DNA of 64,000 nucleotides from Brevibacterium sp. CS2 (GTDB lineage Bacteria; Actinomycetota; Actinomycetes; Actinomycetales; Brevibacteriaceae), in contig NZ_CP040020.1 in assembly GCF_005280295.1 (NCBI RefSeq), positions 682,001 to 746,000 of the forward strand, in the 5' to 3' direction. The notes beneath the pieces were generated by a model. The model had not been told where the DNA came from. It worked only from the letters and a program-made list of their open reading frames with translations, and made no database searches. Shown piece after piece: positions 43,133-50,633 of this stretch. The translations under genes were made by a program, and so were the position numbers. Numbering within the stretch: the stretch's first letter is position 1; each line of letters begins with the position of its first letter.

Positions 43133-43839
43133 AGCGCGAGCGCCTGCGGCCCCGCCTGCTCCCCCTCGGAGTCCTCGCCCTCGCGCTCGTCACCGCGCTC
43201 CTCCTCACCCCCACACCGCTCATGGCCGGGCTCACCGTGCTCCTCGCCGTGCTCGGTGCCGGCCGCAGCCTCGCCCGGTGCGAGCCGTGGGGCCGGGCCG
43301 ACGACATCACGACGCTCCGCCTCGGCCTCCTCCTCGTGTTCACCGCGCTCGTCGTCGACGGCCCCGGCTTCGGGTGGGCCGCCGTCGCGGTCGGTGCGCT
43401 CGCCCTGGCCCTCGACGCGGTCGACGGCTCGGTGGCGCGCCGTTGCGGGCAGACCGCAGCCGGGGCGGCCTACGACGAGACCGTCGACGCGCTCGTCGTC
43501 CTCGTCCTGGCGCTCGGCCTCGTCCCCCTGTGGGGCTGGTGGTGCGCGCTCCCCGGTCTCCTGTTCTACGGGTTCCGCGGGGTCACCCTGCTCCGCCCCG
43601 CGTGGCGGCGAGCGCTCCCGCCGTCTCGCGCCCGCAAGGTCGTCGCCGCTTCCCAGGGTGTCCTCCTGCTCACGGCCGGCTCCCCGCCCGCGCTCGCGTT
43701 CCCGATCCTCGGCGTGCTGTGCACGGGTGCGGCGCTGCTGGCCCTCGGCTGGTCCTTCGGCCGGGACATCGTGTGGCTCGAGCGGCACCGCGCAGAAGGC
43801 CCAGGCACCTTGTCGGTTCCCGGGGCGCGACCCTCGTAG
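43129..43839 (+). CDS. CDP-alcohol phosphatidyltransferase family membrane protein
   Basis: A 236-residue protein with about six membrane helices. The full CDP-OH-P signature D-x2-DG-x2-AR-x8-G-x3-D-x3-D is present: DAVDGSVARRCGQTAAGAAYDETVD without its last base pairings disturbed (about residues 102-126). The family transfers a phospho-alcohol group from a CDP-activated donor to a second alcohol with Mg. An N-terminal pair of extra helices precedes the usual core. It starts at GTG overlapping marR, and ribA-ribD follows 10 bases later, so all three are one operon. Confidence 0.85.
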   Translation: MKRERLRPRLLPLGVLALALVTALLLTPTPLMAGLTVLLAVLGAGRSLARCEPWGRADDITTLRLGLLLVFTALVVDGPGFGWAAVAVGALALALDAVDGSVARRCGQTAAGAAYDETVDALVVLVLALGLVPLWGWWCALPGLLFYGFRGVTLLRPAWRRALPPSRARKVVAASQGVLLLTAGSPPALAFPILGVLCTGAALLALGWSFGRDIVWLERHRAEGPGTLSVPGARPS

Positions 43840-43849
43840 ACTGTGACCC

Positions 43850-45250
43850 ATGTCCTCACTGCCCCAGCCCGACGACGGGCCGAACGCGAGCCCGAGCGCG
43901 GCGCAGAACGACCTGCCCGCGCTCGTCCTCGAGTCGGAGACCTCCCTGCCGACCGACCACGGTGTGTTCACCACCCGCGCCTACACGAGTGAGGGCGTCA
44001 CGCACGTGGCGATGTACCGCGGCGACCCGGGTGCCGTCGAGGCCCCGCTCGTCCGCCTCCACAGCGAGTGCCTGACCGGGGACGCGCTCGGCTCGCACCG
44101 CTGCGACTGCGGCGACCAGCTCGAGGCCGCGCTCCAGGCGATCGCCGCCGCCGGCACCGGGATCCTCCTCTACCTGCGCGGCCACGAGGGCCGCGGCATC
44201 GGGCTCGCCGCGAAGCTCCGCGCCTATGCGCTCCAGGACGACGGGCTCGACACCGTCGACGCCAATCGCGCGCTCGGCCTGCCCGACGACGCCCGCGACT
44301 ACCGGGCCGCCGCCGCGATCCTCCACGAGCTCGACTGCCCGCGGATCCGGCTCCTGTCCTCGAACCCGACCAAGGCCGAGGCGCTCGCCCGGCTCGGCAT
44401 CGAGGTGCCGGAGCGCCTCGCCCTCCAGGTGCCCGACCGGCCGGAGAACGTCCGCTATCTGCAGACCAAGCGCAGCCGCATGCGCCACGACTCGCTGTCC
44501 GGGCAGCCGGTGGGCGACGACCCCGAGGACCTGCCCCTGTACGCCGCGCTCGCCGCGCACAGCGAGGTCGTCGCGCAGCTCGCGCAGAGCGCCGACGGGT
44601 TCATCGCCGCACGCGGCGGGGACGCGGAGTTCGTGTCCGGCGAGGCCGACCGCACCCATCTCCACCGGCTCCGGGCGGCCGTCGACGCCGTCGTCGTGGG
44701 CGCCGGGACCGTCGTCGCCGACGATCCGCAGCTCACCGTCCGCGCGGTCGCCGGCACGAACCCGCTGCGGGTGCTCCTCGACCCGCACGCCCGCATCCCC
44801 GCCGGGAGCGCCGTCCTCCGCTCTCCCGACGCCCCGACCCTGTGGCTCGTCGGCCCCGACGCCGAGGTGCCCGCCGGGATCGGAGATCACGTCGAGGTCG
44901 CACGCCTGCCGCACTCCGCTGACGGCGAGCCCGTCGACCCGGCGGCGGTGATCGCGCTCGTCCGCGAGCGGGTGCCCGGCTCGATCCTCGTCGAGGGCGG
45001 CGGCCGCACCGTCTCGGACTTCCTCGCCGCCGGCGTGCTCGACCGGATCTTCCTCACCTCGGCCCCGGTGCTGATCGGCGACGGGGTGCCCGGGATCCGG
45101 TTCCGCGGTTCGCCCGTCATGGCCCAGGCGATGCGCACCCCGTTCCGCCGCTACGCGTTCGGCGAGGACGTGTGCACCGAGTTCGTCCTCAGCGATGCGG
45201 CGCAGGCGCACTCGGCCGAACGGCCGGCGCGGCCGGCCGACGGCGCCTGA
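43850..45250 (+). CDS. GTP cyclohydrolase II fused to RibD-type pyrimidine reductase
   Basis: A 466-residue fusion. Residues about 20-220 are GTP cyclohydrolase II (RibA): zinc Cys set in SECLTGDALGSHRCDCG, GTP-binding YLRGHEGRGIGL and RLLSSNPTKAEAL. Residues about 245-445 are a RibD C-terminal reductase (VVVGAGTVVADDPQLTVR; ILVEGGGRTVSDFLAAGVLDRIFL). There is no deaminase domain and no DHBP synthase domain, so this is not the usual riboflavin enzyme. It would convert GTP to a diamino-ribitylamino-pyrimidinone phosphate. Its 3' end overlaps the flippase-like gene by 62 bases. Confidence 0.88.
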   Translation: MSSLPQPDDGPNASPSAAQNDLPALVLESETSLPTDHGVFTTRAYTSEGVTHVAMYRGDPGAVEAPLVRLHSECLTGDALGSHRCDCGDQLEAALQAIAAAGTGILLYLRGHEGRGIGLAAKLRAYALQDDGLDTVDANRALGLPDDARDYRAAAAILHELDCPRIRLLSSNPTKAEALARLGIEVPERLALQVPDRPENVRYLQTKRSRMRHDSLSGQPVGDDPEDLPLYAALAAHSEVVAQLAQSADGFIAARGGDAEFVSGEADRTHLHRLRAAVDAVVVGAGTVVADDPQLTVRAVAGTNPLRVLLDPHARIPAGSAVLRSPDAPTLWLVGPDAEVPAGIGDHVEVARLPHSADGEPVDPAAVIALVRERVPGSILVEGGGRTVSDFLAAGVLDRIFLTSAPVLIGDGVPGIRFRGSPVMAQAMRTPFRRYAFGEDVCTEFVLSDAAQAHSAERPARPADGA

Positions 45251-46157
45251 GGGCCGCGAGGAGGAGGGTCACCGCGCCCGGGAGGGTGGAGATCGTCGCG
45301 AGCAGCCCGTAGGCGGTCGCCGCGGTGACCGCCCACTCGGCCGTCACCGCGAGCTCGCCGGCGAGGACCCCGGCGCTGATCTCCCGCACTCCCCAGCCGC
45401 CGACTCCCAGCGGCACGCTCATCGAGGCGAGCCCCACCGCTGCCGCGCCCGGCGCCACCGGTCCGCCGAGCTCCGCCATCCCGATGAGATAGAGGCCCAG
45501 CAGCGCGCCGACGCCCACCGCCGCCGCAGCCCACACGAGCACCGCGGTGCGTGCGGCCATGCCGCGCATGCAGGCGAGCGCGGCGGCCAGCGCGAGGACC
45601 GCGACCGCTCCGGCGATCACCGCCAACCGCGCTGAGATGCCGGCGAGGATCACGGCGGAGAGGGAGAGGAGCAGGGTCGTCGAGGTCAGCCGCTCCGCTC
45701 CGAGCGCGGCCGCCGGTGACCACCAGCGCCGGTCGCCGGCACCGCGGTAGACCGCCACCCGCGCCGCGTCACCGGCGATGCCGCCGGGCAGCACCATGTT
45801 CCCCAGGCTCGAGGACCAGCAGTCCGCCACGGCCCGCGCATACCGCATGGGGATGCCCTTCTCCCGAGCGAGCAGCGTCCAGCGCAGTGCCTGCGCGAGT
45901 GTGACGAGGAGCCCGCAGCCGAGCGCCGCGGCGATGGTCGCCGGGGTGAGGACGTCCCAGCCGGCGAGGAGCGCCTCGGTGCCGACGAGCCGCGCGGTGA
46001 GCACGAGGAGCACGGCGGTGACGGCGAGCATGAGCACCCGCCGCAGCCAGGTCGTCCTGCCGGGCACACCGGATCCACTGCGCACCTCGGGTCCGGCGGG
46101 CACCTCGGGTCCGTCGGGCGCTCCGGGTCCGCTGCGCACCTCGGGTTCGCTGCGCAC
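45189..46157 (-). CDS. Flippase-like membrane protein (lysylphosphatidylglycerol synthase TM/UPF0104 family)
   Basis: A 322-residue protein with about eight membrane helices. Family motifs are QALRWTLLAREKGIPMRYARAVADCW, NMVLPGGIAGDAARV and MSVPLGVGGWGVREI. The family covers the membrane half of MprF and related proteins thought to move lipid-linked molecules across the membrane. The N-terminus carries tandem Pro/Glu/Val/Gly repeats (PEVRSGPG) from a short DNA repeat, so the true start may be further in. It lies 9 bases downstream of the methyltransferase gene on the same strand. Confidence 0.82.
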   Translation of the reverse strand: MRSEPEVRSGPGAPDGPEVPAGPEVRSGSGVPGRTTWLRRVLMLAVTAVLLVLTARLVGTEALLAGWDVLTPATIAAALGCGLLVTLAQALRWTLLAREKGIPMRYARAVADCWSSSLGNMVLPGGIAGDAARVAVYRGAGDRRWWSPAAALGAERLTSTTLLLSLSAVILAGISARLAVIAGAVAVLALAAALACMRGMAARTAVLVWAAAAVGVGALLGLYLIGMAELGGPVAPGAAAVGLASMSVPLGVGGWGVREISAGVLAGELAVTAEWAVTAATAYGLLATISTLPGAVTLLLAALRRRRPAAPAVRPSAPAPHR

Positions 46158-46166
46158 GCCGGCTCC

Positions 46167-47048
46167 TCAGCCGCGGGCGTCGACGAGGACGTCGAGGTGC
46201 TCGACGGCAACGTGGAGATCCGTCCCGGCCTGCTCGAGCCTGTCGGCGAGCCAGGCGGCGGCGATCGGGCGCAGCTCCGGATCCTCTTCGATGACCGCGT
46301 CGGTGCGTTCGGAGAGGAAACGGGTGAGGAACTCGCGATCGCGCGGTCCCTGCAGGTTCCACGGGCTGGCTCCCGTGGTGACGCGGGCTCCGGCGCGGCG
46401 TGCGGCGGCTGCGAGCACGGCTCCGCCGGCGTCGCCGAGCCGGCCCTCGCGGGCCTGGTGCTCGGAGAAGGCGTGCTCGATGAGCGCGTCGCGCCGGTCG
46501 GGCGGATCGAGGGGCCAGTGCTCGGTGATGCTCAGCAGGAACAGCCCGAGGCCGGAGAACCGGGTGAGCGTGTCGACGACCGCCTCGACATCGGCCGGGG
46601 CGAGGACGTCGAGCACCGCGCTGCAGTTGATGAGCAGGCGGGCGGGGGCCGGCGGACCCGGCGCGTGCTCAGCGGCGGAGCCGTCGGAGTCGTGCGCGGC
46701 GGTGGTCCCGGGCAGGTGCTCGGCGGCGATGGCGGGCAGTTCGGTGATCGGGGCGGTCGCCGTGGTTGCGTCGGGCATCGAGCGGGAGGCGACCCGGAGC
46801 GATGCGGCGTCCGCGTCGAGGAGGATCCAGCGCAGCTCCCGCCCGGGCAGCCGGGGGCGCAGGGCGCGGTCGAACCAGCGGGCGGAGTTCCCGGTGCCGG
46901 CGCCGATGTCGATGACGATGAGCGGCTCCGCCTCCGCGGTGCCGGCGAGCGCCTCGACGGCCTGGTCGAGGAGGGCGAGCGAGTGCTCGCGGGCGGCGTC
47001 GTCGAAGGGGGCTCGCAGGTCGAGCCAGTCGTGGTCGGCGGCGGTCAT
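46167..47048 (-). CDS. Class I SAM-dependent methyltransferase of the pterin/pyrimidine cluster
   Basis: A 293-residue enzyme. Motif I is IVIDIGAGTGNSARWFDRAL (about residues 43-62), motif II WILLDADAASLRVA, and motif IV-like LINCSAVLDVLAPADVEAVV. An inserted Ala/His/Gly-rich stretch (about residues 110-133) separates motif III and IV. It starts at ATG 47048, 46 bases after the glycosyltransferase stop, on the same strand. The unusual SAVLDVL segment and the neighbours mark it as part of the cluster; the acceptor is unknown. Confidence 0.8.
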   Translation of the reverse strand: MTAADHDWLDLRAPFDDAAREHSLALLDQAVEALAGTAEAEPLIVIDIGAGTGNSARWFDRALRPRLPGRELRWILLDADAASLRVASRSMPDATTATAPITELPAIAAEHLPGTTAAHDSDGSAAEHAPGPPAPARLLINCSAVLDVLAPADVEAVVDTLTRFSGLGLFLLSITEHWPLDPPDRRDALIEHAFSEHQAREGRLGDAGGAVLAAAARRAGARVTTGASPWNLQGPRDREFLTRFLSERTDAVIEEDPELRPIAAAWLADRLEQAGTDLHVAVEHLDVLVDARG

Positions 47049-47094
47049 CGGCGTCCTTCGCTCGGGGTCATGGTGGTGGGTGCGGGCGACGCGC

Positions 47095-48126
47095 TCATCG
47101 CAGGCCATGCACCAGGTCGAGGAGCTCAGCGGCGGCATCGTCCCAGGTCGGCAGGCCTGCGCGGCGCTGCAGCGCCTCCTGGCGGAGGGCCGCACGGTGG
47201 GCGGGGTCGGTGAGCCAGTCGCGCAGCGCGTCGGCCCAGGCGGCCGGTTCGGGAGGGAGCGCGCGGCCGGCGGCGAGTGCCTCCTCGGAGCCGGTGCCGG
47301 CGGTGACGAACGCGGGGATCCCGGCAGCGGCCGCCTCGCTCACGACCATCCCGAAGGCCTCGCGGCGCGAGGGCAGGAGGAGCAGGTCGGACGCATGGTA
47401 GAGCTCCGCGAGGGCGGGCTCGTCGAGCTCACCGGGCTGCGCGGCGCTGCCGTCGAGCAGTGCTGTGAGGGCCGTTCGCAGGCGCTCGCCGTAGGCGGGA
47501 TCCGTCACGGGGCCTGCGAAGGTGGCGTGCCAGCCGGTGGTGCCGGATTCCGCCAGTGCACGGAGCGCCTCGGCGAGGAGGAGCTGGTTCTTGTTCTCCT
47601 CGATCGAGGCGACGCAGATGAGGTTCCCGCCGTCGCCTCCCGCGGCGACGGGTCGAGGTGCGGCCCCGGGTGGGATCGCATGCGCCTGCACCCCGTAGAG
47701 CTCGGCCAGCTCACGGGCGGCGAAGCGGCTCGTCGTGACCACGGCCGCGGCGGATTCGAGCGCGGCGCGCTCGCGGTCACGTGCCGTGGGGACGTGGCTG
47801 GGGTCATCACCGGGGTCGGTGCCGGGGCCGGTGGTGGCGCCGGTGGTGGGGGCGGCCCTGCCGAGCGGGGCGTGGACGAGCTGCACGATCGGGCCGGAGA
47901 GCGGCGTGGGCAGGCTGCAGCCGATGAGGCCGTCGAGGATCACCGGCCCGTCGAGCCCGCGGACGATCCCGGCGAGCACGGCGGTGTCCCCCGGGGTGGG
48001 CTCGGGCCAGGCGCCGGGCACGGTGTGCCGGAGGATCTGCGGCGCGGCCGCCTCGGCGATGGCCGCGTTGTAGCGCAGGCCGCCGCTCACGCGGCCGAGC
48101 GCAGGTTCGAGGAGGTGAACGGTCAC
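47095..48126 (-). CDS. Family-4 glycosyltransferase
   Basis: A 343-residue GT-B enzyme. The N-terminal acceptor domain has GRVSGGLRYNAAIAEA. A Gly/Thr/Pro-rich insert lies around residues 92-112. The C-terminal donor domain has ASIEENKNQLLLAEAL and the E-x7-E motif in LLPSRREAFGMVVSEAAAAG. It overlaps the PTPS-like gene by ATGA. It would attach a sugar to the product of the cluster; cytosolic or peripheral at the membrane. Confidence 0.85.
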   Translation of the reverse strand: MTVHLLEPALGRVSGGLRYNAAIAEAAAPQILRHTVPGAWPEPTPGDTAVLAGIVRGLDGPVILDGLIGCSLPTPLSGPIVQLVHAPLGRAAPTTGATTGPGTDPGDDPSHVPTARDRERAALESAAAVVTTSRFAARELAELYGVQAHAIPPGAAPRPVAAGGDGGNLICVASIEENKNQLLLAEALRALAESGTTGWHATFAGPVTDPAYGERLRTALTALLDGSAAQPGELDEPALAELYHASDLLLLPSRREAFGMVVSEAAAAGIPAFVTAGTGSEEALAAGRALPPEPAAWADALRDWLTDPAHRAALRQEALQRRAGLPTWDDAAAELLDLVHGLR

Positions 48127-48506
48127 GTGCGGCCGGGCACGGTGTAGGACACGCTGGCGCGGGGGTTCTCGACGATGCTCACGGTGATGCCGATGTCAGG
48201 CTGCTCGGCGAGGCCGGCGGCCAGGCGCTCGCCGATGTAGCGGGCGACGGCCTCGGTGGTGGAGAGGCGGCCGGCGAAGTCGGGATGGGTGTCGAGGTTC
48301 GCGTAGCGCAGGGGGGCGAGCGCCTCGTCGAGGAGCTGTGAGGCATGGCCGATGTCGAGGACGACGGAGTGGGGGTCGAGCTCGGCGCGGGTGAAGGTCG
48401 CGTCGACGGTGAGGGTCGCCCCGTGGACGCCCTGGGCGGGGCCGAAGAACTCGTCGGGCAGGCTGTGGGCGATCATCACGTGGTCGTTGACGGTGAGGCT
48501 GAACAT
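48123..48506 (-). CDS. 6-pyruvoyl-tetrahydropterin synthase / QueD-like protein
   Basis: A 127-residue T-fold enzyme. It has zinc-ligand His residues in DHVMIAHSLPDEFFGPAQGVHGATL (two separate segments) and the typical DIGHASQLLDEAL and NLDTHPDFAGRLSTTEAVARYI. A C-terminal Glu (SIVENPRASVSY) binds the pterin ring in the family. The usual catalytic Cys of QueD is not seen in the expected place, so the reaction may differ from both PTPS and QueD. It overlaps the glycosyltransferase gene and lies 34 bases downstream of the alcohol dehydrogenase stop. Confidence 0.8.
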   Translation of the reverse strand: MFSLTVNDHVMIAHSLPDEFFGPAQGVHGATLTVDATFTRAELDPHSVVLDIGHASQLLDEALAPLRYANLDTHPDFAGRLSTTEAVARYIGERLAAGLAEQPDIGITVSIVENPRASVSYTVPGRT

Positions 48507-48540
48507 CCGGGGTCCTCTCGGTGGGGGCGCAGGTCAGTGG

Positions 48541-49636
48541 TCAGTGCGGGATTCCGGGGGCGGCGTCGGAATCCGGGTCGGCACCGCCGGCCGGAGGCGC
48601 CTCCGGCTCCGGGGCGGTGTGGTCGATGACGTGACAGAGGGTCGCGGCGGCGAGCGCGGTGTCCCCGCTGATCTCCTCCATCACCTGCGGCAGCGCGTGC
48701 CACGGCGAGGTGCCGGTGAGGAGTGCGTCGAACCGCTCGTCGGCCAGGGCGGCGAGCGCGGCGCGCATCCGCTCCACCCGGGTGCGGCGCAGCCGGCGGC
48801 CGGCGGCGACCTGCCCGACCTGGCTCGCGACGATCGACAGCCGGCGGGCATGGAAGTCCGCGCCGAGCGGCACGGCCGGGCTGCGGGTGCCGTACCACGA
48901 GGCCTCGACCACCGTGCCGTCGTCGCCGGTGAGCGCGAGCGCCCGGGCGAGTCCCGCCTCGGAGCCGGAGGTGTGGATGACGATGTCGCAGTCGCCGCTC
49001 GCCTCGTCGGGGTGGACGGCGGTGAGGCCGAGCCCGGTGAGCAGGCAGCGACGCTCGGGGTTCGTCTCGACCACCTCGAGCCGGGCGAGCGGCATCTGCG
49101 CGGCGAGCAGCGCGGTGGCGGCGCCGATCATCCCGGCGCCGACGACCGCGACCCGGTCCGCGAGGCGCGGCGGCTCCTGCCACAGGATGTTGATGCCGGT
49201 CTCCGCCGCCCCGGCGAGCAGCGCACGCCGGTCGCTCACGCCGTCGGGGATCCGGTGGACGTCCTCGGCGGTGACGAGATGGTGGCTGTGGTGGGGCAGC
49301 AGTCCGAACACGCGCGCGCCGAGCCACTCCGCGGGACCCTCGTCGACGACTCCGACGGCGAGGTAGCCGTAGGACACGGGGAACGGGAAGTCGCCGAGCT
49401 GGTGCGGAGCACGCATGAGCGCGGCGACTGCGTCCGGAACGGAGCCGGTGTGGACGAGGGTCTCCGTGCCCTTCGAGATCGCCGAGGCGGTGGTCCGCAC
49501 CCGCAGCCAGGCGGCGGAAGCATCGGTGGAGGCGGGGTCGGCGGCAGCAGTGCTCAGCGGGGTCGGGCACGTGGGGTTCGGGCACCTCGCGCCATGCGCC
49601 GCGATGCGCGGCCTCCGTCCAATACTGCCGAGCCAT
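48541..49636 (-). pseudogene. Zinc-type alcohol dehydrogenase of the cluster, with an apparent frameshift
   Basis: The natural N-terminus MARQYWTEAAHRGAWREVPEP starts at ATG 49636. The rest of the enzyme (LRVRTTASAISKGTETLVHTG ... YGYLAVGVVDEG ... VAVVGAGMIGAATALLAAQ) is in another frame that is open from 49668 to 48541. The shift must lie at about 49550-49600, where CCCC runs occur. The catalytic zinc ligands of classical enzymes are largely absent (SAISKGTE), as in the SDR-like sorbitol/threonine-type branch used in biosynthesis. It could be a real mutation, a programmed shift, or a sequencing error. Confidence 0.75.
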
Positions 49637-49834
49637 GCCCCTACTCTACGCCGCAGGGCGTCTTGCACCCTGCCGGGCGGCAGGGGCGCGCGGATCGCTG
49701 ATGCGAGTGTTCCTGCAGAACACGATCGAATCCCACTCCCAGCGCCCGCTCACGAGCGATGTTCAGTTGTCATCTCGAGAAACACCTGCATCGGGGGCAG
49801 GGCGGCGATGCCGGCCGCCGTCGGGCGGCAGGGA

Positions 49835-49912
49835 CGGCCCCGGAGTGGGCGGGGGGTCAGTCGCCGAGACGGGCGGCCCCGGAGTGGGCGGGGAATCAGT
49901 CGCCGAGGCGGG
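49835..49912. repeat. 39-bp tandem duplication at the end of the MOSC gene
   Basis: CGGCCCCGGAGTGGGCGGGG followed by TCAGTCGCCGAG occurs at 49835 and again at 49874. The unit includes the stop codon and last codons of the MOSC gene, so a second copy of the gene end lies just downstream. Slipped replication is the likely cause. Confidence 0.75.
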
Positions 49913-50633
49913 TGGAGTCGTCCTCGGCCGTGCCGGTGTGCAGCCGCCGGGTGAGCTGGGTGCGCCACTTCTCCGGGAGCTCGGGCGAGGCGAGGAGGCC
50001 TTCGATGCCCTCCCGGTCGGTCCGGTCGACGTTCATCACACGGTTGACCTCGGCGACGGACATCGAATCCGGCAGCCGCTCCTCCAGCACCATCGCATCC
50101 CCGGGACCCACCGCACCGGGTTCGAGGACGCGCAGGTAGTAGCCGCAGCGGCCGGTGGACTGCATGAGGCGCGGCAGTTCGCGATCGCCCCAGCGCGCGG
50201 ACACCGTGGTGCAGGGCCGGCGCGGCTGGGTGACCTGGACGCGCGCGGTGCCGAGCGCGAAGACATCGCCGAGGTGCACCGCGTCCTCCGGCAGACCGGA
50301 CACCGTGAGGTTCTCGAAGAAGCCGTCCTCCCCGATCGCGATCCCATCGGCGGCCCAGCGCGGGTAGTGCTCCGCCGGGTAGCAGCACACGGCCTTGTCG
50401 GGACCGCCGTGGACCTTCCGGTTTCCCTGCGCGTCGCCTCTCAGGCCCAGCGTCTCGAGCGCCACGGGACCCGGGTGCGGGGTCTTGCGGGCGCCGGTGG
50501 AGATCTCGCGGCCCGACCAGTGCTGGACGGTGACGGACCCGGTGCGCACCCGCTCGACGGTGCCGGTCAGCTGCGGGCTGACGCCGGGTTGAGGGCCGCC
50601 GGCCGGCTGTGGGTCACCGGTCAGTGGCGGCAC
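49896..50633 (-). CDS. MOSC-domain protein (YiiM-like, with 3-alpha domain)
   Basis: A 245-residue protein. The MOSC core (GDAQGNRKVHGGPDKAVCCYPAEHYPRW; GFFENLTVSGLPED; QPRRPCTTVSARWG with the conserved Cys) is followed by a three-helix C-terminal domain (SVAEVNRVMNVDRTDREGIEGLLASPELPEKWRTQL), as in YiiM. YiiM-type proteins use a molybdenum cofactor to reduce N-hydroxylated compounds. It overlaps the end of the PLP-enzyme gene by 13 bases. Confidence 0.88.
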   Translation of the reverse strand: MPPLTGDPQPAGGPQPGVSPQLTGTVERVRTGSVTVQHWSGREISTGARKTPHPGPVALETLGLRGDAQGNRKVHGGPDKAVCCYPAEHYPRWAADGIAIGEDGFFENLTVSGLPEDAVHLGDVFALGTARVQVTQPRRPCTTVSARWGDRELPRLMQSTGRCGYYLRVLEPGAVGPGDAMVLEERLPDSMSVAEVNRVMNVDRTDREGIEGLLASPELPEKWRTQLTRRLHTGTAEDDSTRLGD

